From: Cricetulus griseus
Taxonomy: Eukaryota; Chordata; Mammalia; Rodentia; Cricetidae
Reading direction: 5' to 3'
Length of the DNA stretch: 64,000 nucleotides
Assembly (NCBI RefSeq): GCF_003668045.3
Contig: NW_023276807.1
Span: forward strand, 228,684,167-228,748,166
Below the pieces are notes generated by a model. That model was not told the origin of the DNA and did no database searches. It saw only the letters and a list, made by a program, of their open reading frames with translations. Positions 1 to 13,187 of this stretch are shown in pieces. Both the position numbers and the translations under genes were made by a program. Position 1 is the stretch's first letter; every line of letters starts with the position of its first letter.

Positions 1-157
1 GTGATGAGATTATGGAGGGGAATAAGAGGGGTTAACATTTCATGGTGCAGAACACTCTAAATTTATTATTGTGGGGAACAATGATAAGGATATTATGGGC
101 AGCTACACATTTACTTTCACTTTGGCATAAGTATTCACCAAATGCCAAAGTATGGTA

Positions 158-520
158 TATTAGTTACTTTTCTATTTCTGTGATGAAATATTATGGCTGA
201 GGCAACTTATAAAAGATAGCATTTAATTGGGCTTATGGTTTCAGAGAGTCCATGATGATGGAGTGAAGCCATCATTGGAGGAACAGCTGAGAGCTCACAT
301 CTTAAATTGTAAGTAGGAGGCAGACAGAGAGGGGGAAGGAGGGATGGAGAGAGGGGGGACAGAGGGACAGAGGCTGGAAATGGTGGCAGTTATTTGAAAT
401 CTTAAAGCCCACTCCAAGTGACACACCTCCACACCAACTCTTTTGCAAATAGTTATACCAACTGGGGACCAAGTATTGAAACATATACGTTTATGGAAGC
501 TGTTCTCGTTTAAACCAAAT
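158..520 (-). mobile_element. MaLR-like solo LTR
   Basis: This is a diverged LTR of a family present about nine times in the window. Read on the plus strand it shows the reversed 3' end ('tagttacttttctatt', then 'ggcaacttataaaag'), the 'catttaattggg' segment that holds the reversed poly(A) signal, and 'ccaactggggaccaagta' near the reversed 5' end. The general order resembles MaLR LTRs (MST, MLT1 and rodent MT/ORR). A purine-rich G/A tract near 327-362 lies inside it. Family assignment is by pattern; the subfamily is not known to me. Confidence 0.6.
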
Positions 521-817
521 GGTTATTTAGGTGGGGGCTACAGTAAAACGGGTTTGGAGAAAGCAACCACACATGGAACAGAAGGCAGGGTACTCAACAC
601 AGAATTTCCAATAGTGCCAGCATCTGGAAAATGTAATACACTTGCAGATTCCGGGACCCCATCCAAAAAGATCAGATCAATGGATTCTTGGTAATTTTCA
701 GAGATGACCAGTTTCACAAGTAGCTTTCCAGACTCTTTTTTGGGAAAAGCTAGAACAAGGTTTTCCTTAGGCTGAGAAAATACTATGTTTGCAAAAGTAT
801 AAAACCCTCAAATAAAA

Positions 818-1012
818 GATTGGAGAGAAGGCTCAGCAGTTAATAGTGTATATTGTTCTTACAAAGGACCCAAGTTTGGTTCCCAACACCCAGGCTCACA
901 ATTACCTGTAACTCTACTTTAAGAAAATCTAACACCTACTTCTGGCTTATGTGGGTACTATACTCAATTGCACATAACCCCACGGAGATACACATAATTA
1001 ATTTTTAAAAAT
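818..1012 (+). mobile_element. B2/B3-type SINE, diverged
   Basis: The segment begins with a tRNA-derived head ('ggagagaaggctcagcagtta'-like) that corresponds to the B2/B3 consensus head with its A box. A B-box-like 'ggttcccaacac' follows, and the body ends in an A-rich tail near 1005. The middle, 'ctaacacctacttctggctta', matches the B3 body better than B2. No clean target-site duplication is visible. It is a retrotransposed, non-coding copy. Confidence 0.6.
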
Positions 1013-3262
1013 ATTGAGGAGTATTATGATAATATGTCAACAATAGAATCAACAAAGAAGTCACTAATTTGGGGTCACCACAAGTGAGACAGTATTGAGA
1101 TACTGCAGAGTGTCTTTAAGCTCACTGTGGCATGTCACCTTTAGAAAGTACATCACAGTGCAACAGTGCACATTATGAGTGTTTGTAGACCTGCCTGATT
1201 TATAAGAAAAAAGTCTTTCACTTGTTATAATTAATTTCAAAATATAAAATTTATTTTTTTTCTGTTACTAAATTACTTGATTTATAGAATAAATTTAGCA
1301 AAAAGACATAGCTTGACATGGCAGTAGTTGATATTCTTGGTATATTTAGCAGTATAAAGTGGGCATGCGAGTGAAATTTTAATATAATGATTGAAGAAAC
1401 AGTCTTTGAGGAAGCAGGGACTCTCTTGTCACTGGCTTATGATCGTGTATTAAAGCAAAGATCATTTCATAACCCTATTCTAGAGTCAGAACGACCAAGT
1501 GCTAAGTGTACCACATGCATCTCCAAGATAACCAGTGGCAGCTGAAGACTCTAACAGATCATTTTAGGAGGATATTTTGGACAGTTGGACTCTGTCATCC
1601 AGCAATCCTTCTTTCAAAGGTTCCTGTTTCTTCCAAGTTATGCTTCTGTCTTAGATCAATAATGCTAAACATGAATACATAATAAATCCACACAAAGTCT
1701 ATTAATTGAAGCTATGAAATAGAATTAAGAATAAAGGATTAAAATTGCTTTTTTAAAGTATTGTGGATTATTTTATGTCTTGTTGTTTTCCTTTGATATT
1801 GATCCAAATATGCCTGTAGTTCCCTGTAAATAGAGTTCTTAATTGGTTTAGATAATAAAAAGCTGGACTCAGATATAGAGGGAAATGCTGAGAGGTCAGA
1901 GAGAAGGAGCAAGCTATAGTGTACTTTACCTCCATAGCATCTCAGCAGACAAAAGAGCAATTTACTCTTTCTCCCTGCTTATGTCCTGTTTCTGCCCAGC
2001 TACCTCACTTCCTGTCTGTCTGTACAGACCTCCAGACCTCTATGGTTAGCTAGTGGCAAGCTCCATTCACTGACTCCTACACGAACTTTATTTGTATAAG
2101 CCACAGTTACCTAATAGAAGTTCTGGCATTCTGTGAAATGAGATTAGGAAAAGTTCAAAATACAAGTCCATGTTACTAAAAAGTAATTAGAAACCATCTT
2201 AGCTAAGGTAAATATTCAGATAACAAGTTATAGGGGAGATATGTGAAAGTATGAAATATGCAGCTCAACTTTGCCACCGGTTCCTAATGTGCTACTTGAT
2301 AATTCTTAATAGTTTTGATGTCTGATGTCTACAGAAATGTGTTTGATAGCATTTACTGATAGATAAAACTCAAAGTGTAACATGATCTGGGTAAGAATGC
2401 AGTGCTTCTAAGTCGCACCCAGAGCATGTGTGTTAGAATTACATGCCTAACTACTTTGGGTGTTACCGCTTTCTTCTCTTGGGAGCTTCTGGCTCAGTCT
2501 CTCTGGGAGTCAGCTTACTCCTCTCTGTTTTATCAGTCCCTCCATGATTTTTGTTCACACAGATCAATCACTAAATCTGTAAATACAAAATGTCCGTGTT
2601 TGTTCTGAGAACTGGGAGGAAGCTGTCAAGCAGAGTCTCATTTCCAGATGTGATCACAGTCTATCTACCTGTTTGTATTTGTGGCTTGTTGCCTCATCAT
2701 GCATTCTGGCCCTGGGGAGCTGGGAAAGTCAAGCAGGGACTTTCCTTAGAGAGTTGATGATGCAGAGGCAAGAGGAAAATTGGTTTCTTAAGAGACTGAG
2801 AACACTGAAGATGAACTTAGTGTTTCCTTTTTGCTAATTTTAAAGTAGGCAGTTAAGAATGGGGGTGTAGCTTTTGAGGTGAATTAAGCTCTAGCTAAGA
2901 AGATTGCAGCAAGCAAATGGGAACACAGTGAACATTTGTTAATCACCTGAAAAATGTAAATGCTCTTTTTTAAAATTGGAGTACAGAAGACCAAAGTTAA
3001 ATTTAGCAATAATTAATAAGAACTATGGAAAATTAAGGAAAAAGTTATCAAATTATACCTAAGTATTTTGTGCTTTTAACTCTTGTTTCAATTTATGTAT
3101 ATTCCTTATTTTAATCTGTGTGATGAAATAATGTTTGTGGACTATTTTTTGTTTTTATTTTAATCCATCATAATAATGAGACACAAGCATTAGCCTCCAA
3201 AATCAACTTAGAGAGATGATGTAGAATTAAGCACAGGGCTAGCCATTCAGTTACTTTATACT
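1013..3262. other. No gene seen; possible LTR-like patch at 1965-2130
   Basis: The stretch is AT-rich with short open frames only, and I see no splice-flanked exon. Around 1965-2130 there is pyrimidine-rich sequence with 'acctccagacctctatgg' followed by 'ctttatttg' (AATAAAG on the minus strand). This resembles a rodent LTR that I cannot name. Confidence in that patch is low (about 0.3). Confidence 0.4.
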
Positions 3263-3325
3263 AGGGATGTAGCTCAATGACAGGCACCAGTGTGAGGCCC
3301 TAATTTCAAATGCCCACACCAGGAG
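3263..3325 (+). mobile_element. ID-like SINE remnant
   Basis: 'ctagggatgtagctcaatgac' resembles the tRNA-derived A-box head of ID/B4 SINEs. It is followed by 'gtgaggcccta', corresponding to the 'aaggccctgggttc' B-box zone. It is short and diverged, so the call is weak. Confidence 0.35.
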
Positions 3326-3449
3326 TAACCAGTAAGCAAACATCACTCTAAGTAAGAAGGAATTCCTATCCCAGCCTTGTCATTAGAAGCAACATGAAGT
3401 TGCAGGTCACTATTCTGTTGTCTCATTTGCAGACTCACAAAATTTCTTT

Positions 3450-3745
3450 GAGTACTTTGTATATTAAATGTCCCCAAAGGCTCATGTACTAGAACCCTTG
3501 GTCTCCAGCTTGATGCCACTGCTTTGGCAAATTGTGGAAGCTTTTGGGCATAGGCTATAGGTGGAAGAAACAGAGCCATAGGTCAGAACTGAGGGACTCT
3601 CAGCCATCAAGGATGGGGCCCCAGTTGTCATGCCTTCCTTTCCTTTAGGACTGTATGCCCTAAACCATGGTCCAGAATACATCTTTCATCTCTTAAGTTG
3701 ATTCTGAGAAGTATTTTGTCACCACCCAAATGCATAGCTAGTACA
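3450..3745 (+). mobile_element. MaLR-like solo LTR, sense
   Basis: It starts near 'atgtccccaaaggctcatgt' and 'cccttggtctccagcttg', then 'gccactgctttggcaaattg', and ends with 'aagtattttgtcaccacccaaatgcatagctagtac'. This is the same family, in the opposite orientation, as the copies at 158, 8172 and 10304. Its sequence is eroded and both ends are approximate. Confidence 0.55.
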
Positions 3746-3893
3746 GGCTTTGTATAGTCAAAAGATAATCAGGGAAGCTAGGAAAATTAAAATTCTTTCC
3801 ATGGGCTAAAGAACAAGATAGTCTGTCTTCCAGAATTTGCTGCTCAGTCAACAGGTATTTATCAATGGCTTCTCTACAGTAAGACTTCATTAG

Positions 3894-4053
3894 CTGGGCA
3901 GTGGTGGCACATGCCTTTAATCCCAGCACTCAGGAGGCAGAGGCAGGTGGATCTCTGTGAGTTCGAGGCCAGCATGGTCTACAGAGCTAGTTCCAGGACA
4001 GCCTCCAAAACTACAGAGAAACCCTGTCTCAAAAAAAAACAAAAAAACAAAAA
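3894..4053 (+). mobile_element. B1 SINE
   Basis: A nearly full-length 7SL-derived B1 copy: 'ctgggcagtggtggcacatg' start, 'cctttaatcccagcactc', 'gaggcagaggcaggtgga', and the 'cctccaaaactacagagaaa' 3' half, then an A-rich tail with C interruptions. The 3' half is the cricetid form. A weak possible target duplication 'aagact' lies at 3881-3886 and again after the tail. Confidence 0.92.
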
Positions 4054-4170
4054 AGACTGCACTGATTTTCATTTGATTGTTTTGATAGTGACTTGGTGTT
4101 GGGGGGAGGCAAAAAGAATGACATCGAAAGAGTCCTAGTGTTAGTATGTGAGTGACACTTGGAAGTGATT

Positions 4171-4531
4171 AAAATTTACCCTTTTAGACTAATCCAGCCC
4201 CCTGATCATGGATGCCAATGGGGAGGCCCCTTCACTCCTGGGAGCCTCCGGAGGTGGACTGGCGTTTTGCCCTGGTGTGTGTGGGGGACTTCGAGAGCCC
4301 ATCCCACTTGAAGGGATGCACTCTGTCTCTGAACACATGGGGAGGGACCTAGGCCCAGCACAGGAAGATTTGGTGGACTTGGTGGAGCCCTGGTTGGGGG
4401 CCCTACCCTGCCTGGGGAGTGGTGGGTGGATGGGGTGGGGGTAGGTTGGAGGTGGGGGAGAAGGAATGGGGGTGAGGGGAGGGAGAGGGAGAGGGGAATT
4501 ACATGTGAAACAAGCCTGTTCCCTAACTTGA

Positions 4532-4575
<44 letters not shown>

Positions 4576-4597
4576 GAGAAAAAAATTTACCCTTTTA
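4171..4597 (+). mobile_element. 5'-truncated L1 (3' UTR) with 16-bp target duplication
   Basis: The 16-bp sequence aaaatttaccctttta occurs at 4171-4186 and again, perfectly, at 4582-4597. Between the copies lies a G-rich body (ggaggtgggggagaagg-like near 4450) that reads as a rodent L1 3' UTR. The end 'acatgtgaaacaagcctg' and a (TAA)n-type tail at 4531-4571 follow. Body, tail and duplication are the hallmarks of target-primed L1 insertion. The 78-codon open frame inside it (4208-4444) is UTR, not a gene. Confidence 0.88.
4531..4571 (+). repeat. (TAA)n microsatellite in L1 tail
   Basis: About twelve TAA/AAT units follow the L1 3' UTR. They replace a plain poly(A) and probably grew from the original tail. 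Confidence 0.9.
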
Positions 4598-4599
4598 AG

Positions 4600-7180
4600 A
4601 ATTATGGTGTCCTTTCCATTACAGGCCAGGAATAAAGAAGGTCATTGGATTGGTGATGACTTTTGTTAGTAAGCCACAAACTCAGGGTAAGAAAGAAATA
4701 AGCAAATGGGCAGAATATTCAATGTCCAGGAAGTCTGGACTAGGGAAGAACTAGAAGAGTAGCCTCTCCAAAATGTGGGGTAGCTCATGCACACCCAAGA
4801 GTCAATTTGGGCCAAAGGGAAGGAAGGACTTAGCAATCAGCTCTGGCATGGTTCCTGTCCATGGTCCTGCATAGCACAGAGCTGAATGCCTTCCATGGAA
4901 GATTTTTTTTCTACCTCAGCAAAAAGGACAGAAGACTTAAAATTGAGAGACAAATTAAAGAGTTTCGGAGTGGTGCTTTAGAGGGGCTTTCAGATCTTAT
5001 TTGGCCCTGAGGAATGCTCTGCTTGAAGGCAGGCATTAATGGAAACATACCGGCCAACAATTCAATTACTAACCATTAAAAGGTCAAAATAATAACACTG
5101 AAGGCTTTGCAGAAGTGAATGAAGAATCAAGGATAGGATTCTATAACCTCTAAAGGAAGATGCAGACCCTATATTCTATGAGGGAAATTGAAAGCTGGAA
5201 ACTGTAGAGAATCTTAAAGGAAGGCCAAAAGGCACTGCTGGAGCTCTTCATATGAGCTCATAGTGGTGTCGTCAGAAAAGCAGAACTTCCTCAATCAATA
5301 ACAGAGCCTCTCTGACTGAGCCAGGCTGATTGTATGTGTTAAAGAAAGTTAAACTGAAAACCAGGCTTAAGGAAACCTAGTACAGACAAAGCCATTTCAG
5401 CCTCACAAATGACCTTAATTCTGACTTGCCAACATAAGGTAACTTAATTTGGACCCTTTCTTGTAAATGCCTATATTAAAGAAATCTGAACCAAACTTCC
5501 ACCTAGCAAAGGCCACTAGCAAGCTTATGATTACATGACTAGGGACTTTCCAGCATAATAGAGCAAATAAGGTGAACTTAAACCTGGAACACACCAGGAA
5601 TTTTCTCTCTACAACTTCTACATTCTCTCTTTACAACCTGCACATTGTGTTTCTTCAAAGGAGTGCCTTAACCCTTTCAAATTCGGAACACGCTAATTCA
5701 CGAGTTGTTGTTTGCTCAAATAGACTCTACAATTCTAGTGTAGCTCAGCTTACCTAACACTTGAAATACACTTTTTTAAAGGTCCTGAGGTCCTCTCTAT
5801 AAAAAAACATCACCGAGACCTTCTAAGGGAAGACTGTAGACAGTGCTGGTCCTTTGACACATGGTTCTTCTCTTTACTTGGCATGTTCTCCATTTAGAAT
5901 TGAAGCATGTACTGACTTCTCACCTATCAGGAGATTGTGCCCATTGCATAGTAAGTATTAGGTGCTTATTGCCTGGTTGAAAATCCTTCCTTGAGAGGGA
6001 CGTGAAGAAAGCAGTCCCCCCCCAGTACACAGCTGTGCCATAGCAGCTTCCCAGCTAAGTCCTCATGGCTTTGCCCTTCCTGTCCAGGCATCATCTGCTG
6101 TCTTCCCCAAGGCTCTCCTGGTCACTCACTACATCATTTTCCACTTAGACTTTAGCAACAAGCAGACTGAGCTTTAGAACCTGAACCACTACTATCACTA
6201 TGGCCAGGTACTGTATCTTTTCCCTCTTTAATTCCTGAAAGTGATGTGAAGGATTCTGGATTCAGAGACCGTCATTCATTAGAGTGGCTGTTTTAATCTG
6301 ATCTGTTTTGCTATCATTTCAATTCACCGTTTCTGTTCTGGCTACCACCTTGATATAACACAGCAAATGTGATTTCTTCTTTTTCATATTCTGTATCAAA
6401 ATCCTAGAGAGCATAGGTCACATAAGGATTACGTGATTACACTAAACACCACTTTCTCAGTCGGCCTAAGGTCGAGGAAGTGACACCCCTTCCTACCAGG
6501 ACCTTAGCAACCTATCTACCCTCTGGGGTGGAGGTGGGATCCAGCATTACAACCGTTCTTCCAAACAGACCCATCCATAAGTCTTCCACTCTGCCAAGTG
6601 TTTATGTAATTGAGCTGGCTGAGAATGGAAGGAGATGGCATATGTGAACATACTGATCTAGATTTGAAAATTCTAGGCCACTGCACTTCTATCTTGGTTA
6701 AAACTCATGTTAACATTCCCTTTCATATGCACTAATAATAATGCAACATTGTCATATTCCTCACCATGTCTATAATAAGTACATTGGCAATAAAATGTAG
6801 ACTGTATTGAAAGCAATGAGAACCCAGCCCTGGGAGACATTCCTTTCCAGGGTTATTGTTAGGAAAAGGACCTACTTTTCTGTAGCAATATGTTTAGTTA
6901 TATCTTTACACTATAAATTATGTAGCGGATCATATTCTCCTGCCTGTATAAAATTCAGAGTCTAACTTGTACCTTGCTGATAGCAAGCATACAGGATGGT
7001 GTACCTGATACCACTTTCCTTTCATTCCTATCTTACTTTAAACTTTCTATTTGAGTTCTGAAAAGCAATATGATGTAATGGGTACTAAATCTTTGCAGGA
7101 GACAGCACATGGTAGGTTTATATTCTGCTTTTCTTATTGCTTTATGAACTTTTAAATCCTCTCTCAAAGCTTCTTTCTAT
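4600..7180. other. No feature recognised
   Basis: There is no repeat signature or gene I can support. The sequence looks like ordinary non-coding DNA with short open frames broken by stops in all frames. Confidence 0.4.
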
Positions 7181-7183
7181 CTC

Positions 7184-8171
<988 letters not shown>

Positions 8172-8425
8172 TGGTATTGCTATGAAGAGACACCATGCAC
8201 AAGGGAACTTATAGAAGACAGAGTTTATTGAGGCTTATAGTTCCAAAGGGTTAGAGGTCTATCACTATCACAGTAGGTAGCATCATGGCAGACAGGCATG
8301 ACACTGAAGCTGTATCTGGAGCTTACTTACATCCTTATGTACAAGTTGGAAAGCTCCACCAACTGGGAACCAAAAATTCAGATATATGAGCTAATGGTGG
8401 CCATTGTCATTCAAACTACTACAGT
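8172..8425 (-). mobile_element. MaLR-like solo LTR
   Basis: 'ggtattgctatgaagagaca' then 'ccatgcacaagggaactta', 'gagtttattgaggctta' (reversed AATAAA) and the reversed 5' end 'cattcaaactactacag'. It is clearly the same family as 10304-10681 and 63141-63474. Confidence 0.65.
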
Positions 8426-8605
8426 CTTTCTCTTCAAACTCCCACAGTTCTTGTGGTTTACATGTCCTTCTATATCTTGTTATTATATATGTGTGGCATA
8501 GTGAGGTATGCATTTCAAACAAGGTTGTAAGTTATGTGACTCAGCTCACCTTTCTGTCATCTTTTATTCAACCTCCTCACCCCCAACAAATTTTCCTCAC
8601 AATTG

Positions 8606-8774
8606 GGGATAAAAAGATGGCTCACTTGCTACTCTTCTAGAGAACCTGAATTGAATTCTTAGCCAATATTGGGCAACTCACAACGGCCTGCAAATTTAGC
8701 TCCAGAGAATCTGACTTCCACTTCTGGCTTTGGCAGGCTCCTATAAACAGATGATTTTACACACCCATGGATTG

Positions 8775-8809
<35 letters not shown>

Positions 8810-8812
8810 TCT
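8606..8812 (+). mobile_element. B3-type SINE ending in (CA)n
   Basis: The head 'aaaagatggctcacttgcta' is tRNA-derived. The body contains 'gagaatctgacttccacttc', typical of B3. The copy ends in a (CA)n tract at 8778-8808, a common tail expansion for this SINE. Confidence 0.65.
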
Positions 8813-10303
8813 AAATCTGAACTTTTCTTTAGGAAGCCAAAACCTGACATTCTTTCTGCTACTTACCAAACACGAAAAAGAGGTAGTCAGACAATATTAT
8901 TGGTTATATATCTCTGATGGTTTGCTTTTAAGTATGAAATATATTTTTAAAATATTGTTTTAATTGAATCCATTAGGAGTCTGCTTTATATTTTGTTGTT
9001 GCTATCTGCTTAGTGTTTTAATTAGCTTCATAATTGAAGTTCTGGAATGATTTTGGAATGAAAGAGTGATGGGATGCTTGAAAATATGGTAGTTTTCACA
9101 CAGCCTCCTGGTGGAATGGCCTTTGGTTTAAAGGAATAAAGTATGCATCCTCCCATATGATAGATACATCTAGGAATTATTTAACAGTTCACTGAATTTG
9201 GCCTTTGGGATCTACAGATGTCGGGACTGCTTTGCAAGCAATCATTCTAAAATAGCCACAAAAGCTTGTGAACAAATAAGACATTACATTCACACAGAAT
9301 GAAAGGTCACTTTGACATTGGTGATTATAAAGATGATAGACAGGCAGGTGATCACTAAAGCTTGTATTAGCAAGAGTGCTTATAAAGAGTGTCTCAGTCC
9401 AAGTTATCAAGAGGTAGGCTCCTGGCTTACAGCACTGTCTGACTAGGCTGCCAGCTGTGGTTCTTTTTCCAGCTGCACACACATGTGCTTGTGTTCTCAT
9501 GCTGCAGTCTTCATGGGCATACTGCAGTCATGCAAATATGTCCAATATTTAATTAGTATTAGCATTAAAAGTCTACTATTATTTGGGGTTCTTTATTCAT
9601 AATTGAAACCCCACAGGATCTGTGTTCACTCAAGCATTCCTTTCTTATGACTATGCACCAGTCTGTTGTTGCTGTTCCCTCTACCTCCTTTCGTCTTAAC
9701 CTTCCTCTTCCTCCTAATCATCACACCCCCATCCCCATCAACAACACTACCACCACCACCATCATCACCATCACTAATGACCTGTAGCAACTCACTCCCC
9801 CAGTCCTGGTGCTTTAGCCTACACCCAAGTGTATTCCGTTGTGCTCATGGGAACATAAAACAACTAAGAGTTTCTGTCATTCCACAGTTCCCTGTATCTT
9901 CAGGTCTCTTAAGGATATTGTCATGTAAAATATATTTATTGGTTATACTTTTTTCATGAATATACAAATAGACAACTCTATGTGCTGATAAGCAATGGGA
10001 GCAACTCAAAGAATTGATATTTTTAATCTCTTTATTTTCTTCTCATTTCAGATACATGACTTGTGTATAAAGTAATCACAGCTCAGAAGGTTGATTTTAA
10101 GGTATCTCTGTTTTTTCCAATGTAACTCTTATTATTCTTAATTTTATATGTCAACTTGACTTTAATCACACACTAGTCTAAATGTTTCTGTGGCATTTAT
10201 ATGTGACACATACATGTATACTTTAGATGTTACATACATATTTATTTGATATCATATAGTATTAAAATTTGTACACACATATATCATTTTTGGAGAACAC
10301 TGA
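8813..10303. other. No gene recognised; short LTR-like start near 10136
   Basis: Mostly unassigned sequence. A (CCA/TCA)-rich patch lies at about 9740-9775. At 10136-10165 'taattttatatgtcaacttg' resembles the start of MLT2-type ERVL LTRs, but too little follows to call it. Confidence 0.35.
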
Positions 10304-10681
10304 TATCTTAGTTACTGTTCTATTGCTAAAAAGAGATGTCATGACCAAGGCAACTTATAACAGAAAGCATTTAATTGGCATCTTGCTTACAGTTTCAGAA
10401 GGTTAGTCCATGACTATCATGGTGAGAAATATGGTGATAGGCAGGCATGGTTCTGGAATAGTAGCCAAGAGCTCACATCTGATCCACCAACAGGAGACAT
10501 AAAATGAATGAGAATGGACTTGGGATGGGCTTTTGAAACCTCAAAGCCTTCTGCAATGTTACACCTCCTCTAACAAGGCCACACTTCTTAATTCTTCCCA
10601 AACTGTTCTACCAAATGAGAACCAAACATCCAAATATATCAGCCTGTTTGTGGATGCCATTCTCATTCAAAACACCATACT
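10304..10681 (-). mobile_element. MaLR-like solo LTR, nearly full length
   Basis: One of the better-preserved copies: 'tcttagttactgttctattg', 'catgaccaaggcaacttata', 'aagcatttaattgg', 'gagctcacatctgatccacc', 'caaggccacacttcttaatt' and 'gccattctcattcaaaacac'. The length, near 378 bp, fits a MaLR LTR. Confidence 0.68.
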
Positions 10682-12516
10682 TGTCCAGAATTTCTTAGTG
10701 TACTATTGACTCCTCTTCTGTTTGCCTGCCAAGTAAACACCTTGCAGGTATCTTGCCTGGAGTCCAAAGCTTTGCTGGTTGTTTTCAGGTCTTTGGGAAG
10801 ATTGTTTAATCTTTAAACCCAGTTATGTTATTTCAAATGTTAATTCAAATGTGTTTGCCTAAATCCCTAGAGTTAGTCCTGTTCTGGGTTTAGAGGTTTG
10901 GGATAAAGGCATATATAATATTTCCATATATGTACATGTTTGACTTTCTCTTTGAATTTTAATATCCCTTCATTTTCCACACTGCCATCTTGGTTTGCTG
11001 TGTATTGACTTGCATTGCTACTGGCTAAATGACCGGTCTCATGACTGCTTTTATTCAGTTTAGGGTCTCAGCTGTGAGAGGTGTTCTGATGGACTGTTCT
11101 ATTTCATATAATGCCTTAGATGTACACCAAAGCGTTTTTTAATAATAACTGTGAGGAATTATAAACACTTGACAGTCAAAATATTCTACTGCTCCTGACT
11201 AAAACGAGAAAGACCCCTTTAGCTCTGATGTTGAGATGTGTGTAGTCAACATAACAGGTATTCAGGTGTGCATAGGCCTGGCCAGCACACAAACAGGAAG
11301 AGTAACATCAAGCCAAGCTTCTCAGCTTTCAGTGACAATTCTGGTCTAAAAATGGAAAGGAAGATTGGGGAGCAGAGAGTACATTATCTGCTTTAGCTGT
11401 CTACATTCATCTTACTCACCAGGTAATTGCTTAGCACCTGTGTTTTGCTTTACTGGCCATCACCTCAGAGAGCAGTTTCTGGCGGATGGCTCTGAGGTCT
11501 GTTTTTATGGCTCTTTGATGTAGACATACCAGCCACCCTGCAATTAAAGCTTCACGTCATGACCAGTAAACAAATAAGGCTGGCTCAGTGGGATGAGGGA
11601 AGGGACCACATAGCAAATGAGAACACGATAGTGGAAGAAAAACGTGTCTTGCTATCTATTCGCAGTTTCTTCTACTGTGAGAATCCACTGCTGTAGAAGC
11701 ATATCAAGTCTTCTTTATTCTGTCATGAGTCACAGCGGCATCACCAGGATCAGCTGTTGACTCATGGGCAGTATTAACAGCAACACTACATTTAACAAGA
11801 GAACACGAATATACCTAGTGTAGCATCTGTTGCCAGAAATTGCTCAGTGCCTTTTAGATTCTGTTTTCATTTTTGTGGGTCTTGCCATAGGCAATGAAAT
11901 ACTCCACCATCAGCTTCTGTTAGAGGGGACCAGAAGACCATCTGCCTGAAAGGTTTCAGAAAGAATCTGAGTAAGAACAATGGATTTTTTTTCTGACTCC
12001 CTCAGCCAATCCTCCTTTCTCAAATATGTTGTCTTTTGCAAGTAATTGGTTTATCTGACTACCCCCCCCAATTAACAGATATTTGGAATTTTTATATATC
12101 AATTAATTTTCCAGAATGGTTCATGACATTTCTTTATAGCTGAATACCATTGTAGCTGGAAAAGACATTTAAAATTATTTCAGTCTTTTTAAAAGTGTTA
12201 AGACTTGTTTTAGCCTAATGTCTGCTCTATGCTGGATAATATCCCATGTATACTCAAGACTATTATACATGCATTTGAACATTCTACTGCTATCTAATGG
12301 AATCTTCTGTATAATAGCCCAGAAATAGAACCAGCCAAAGTGACCATTAACTGTCTCTAGTAAAAGCATGGATGGAACTGAAGATAATTATTTTAAGTGA
12401 AATAAACCATGCACAGAAAGAAATCCCACATGATCTCATGTGAATTATTCTTTTAAGTCCAAATTCATAAAAACATGGAGGAAAATGGTAGAGGCTAAGT
12501 AGGGGTTAGGAAGAAA

Positions 12517-12524
<8 letters not shown>
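10682..12524. other. Mostly single-copy sequence, no gene
   Basis: I recognise no repeat family and no coding exon here. The part at 11200-11960 is less AT-rich and free of obvious repeats. It contains the paired AP-1 motifs listed separately. Confidence 0.4.
11726..11764. promoter_or_regulatory. Two perfect AP-1/TRE motifs, possible enhancer
   Basis: TGAGTCA at 11726-11732 and TGACTCA at 11758-11764 are perfect consensus AP-1 sites. They are 32 bp apart start to start, close to three helical turns. A CAGCTG E-box lies at 11751-11756. Motifs this short occur by chance, so function is an inference only. Confidence 0.25.

Positions 12525-12579
<55 letters not shown>
12525..12579 (+). repeat. 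(CA)n microsatellite
   Basis: About 24 uninterrupted CA units follow a short imperfect 'acatacacatac' lead. Confidence 0.97.
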
Positions 12580-12583
<4 letters not shown>

Positions 12584-12854
12584 CAGTAAGGCTATAGAAA
12601 TAAGTTCTATAATATGTGAGGTCAAAGAACATGCAGCCTCCAGAAGGAACCCGTTCTGCCAGCACCATGATTTTACCCTGCTCAGAACATTTTGTAACTA
12701 TAATAACAATAACAAATATTTGGGTAAAGATAAAACCCAAAAATTCTTCATCAAATCCTCACCATGAACATAAAAATAAAAAGTACGAAAATAAAGACAA
12801 CCATATAAAATACAAACTACAAGTATTACCTGAGTATCTTCCTATGTAATTCAG

Positions 12855-13187
12855 TGTAGGAGAAACTGCTGCCAGCCTACAAAACTGTAGGTGAGCAGGG
12901 CAGCCTGCATGAGCATGCAAGGCAGGCACTTCCTCCCTGAGCCAAGCCTGCCTCTATGCCCAGAAACTGCTGACCAAGAGACCCCTAACTCAGTGACACC
13001 AATGAGTAAAGAACAATGCAGCAGAGTCAGCTGCCTGAGCCAATAGGACCTTAGAAGAGGGTATCAAAGCAGGTCTGACTTCCTTAATAAATGAGTCTGC
13101 AGCATGCTCTCCCAGTGCCTGAGTCATTGGTACTGTGTCTTTTTACCCCTTCCCCCAAGGGGTGTCCAAGCAGGGAAACCTGCAACA
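12855..13187 (+). mobile_element. Solo LTR (class II/ERVK-like), 333 bp
   Basis: The element starts TGTAGGAG and ends CTGCAACA, and is flanked by a perfect 6-bp direct repeat ATTCAG at 12849-12854 and 13188-13193. A 6-bp duplication with TG...CA ends is the signature of class II (ERVK/betaretrovirus-like) integration. A poly(A) signal AATAAA at 13086-13091, followed by a T-rich stretch near 13136, sets plus orientation. No internal proviral sequence remains, so it is a solo LTR left by LTR-LTR recombination. The family name is unknown to me. Confidence 0.85.

Noticed and set aside
4208..4444. 78-codon frame with a plausible-looking start
   Set aside because: It lies in the G-rich L1 3' UTR between two perfect target-site duplications.
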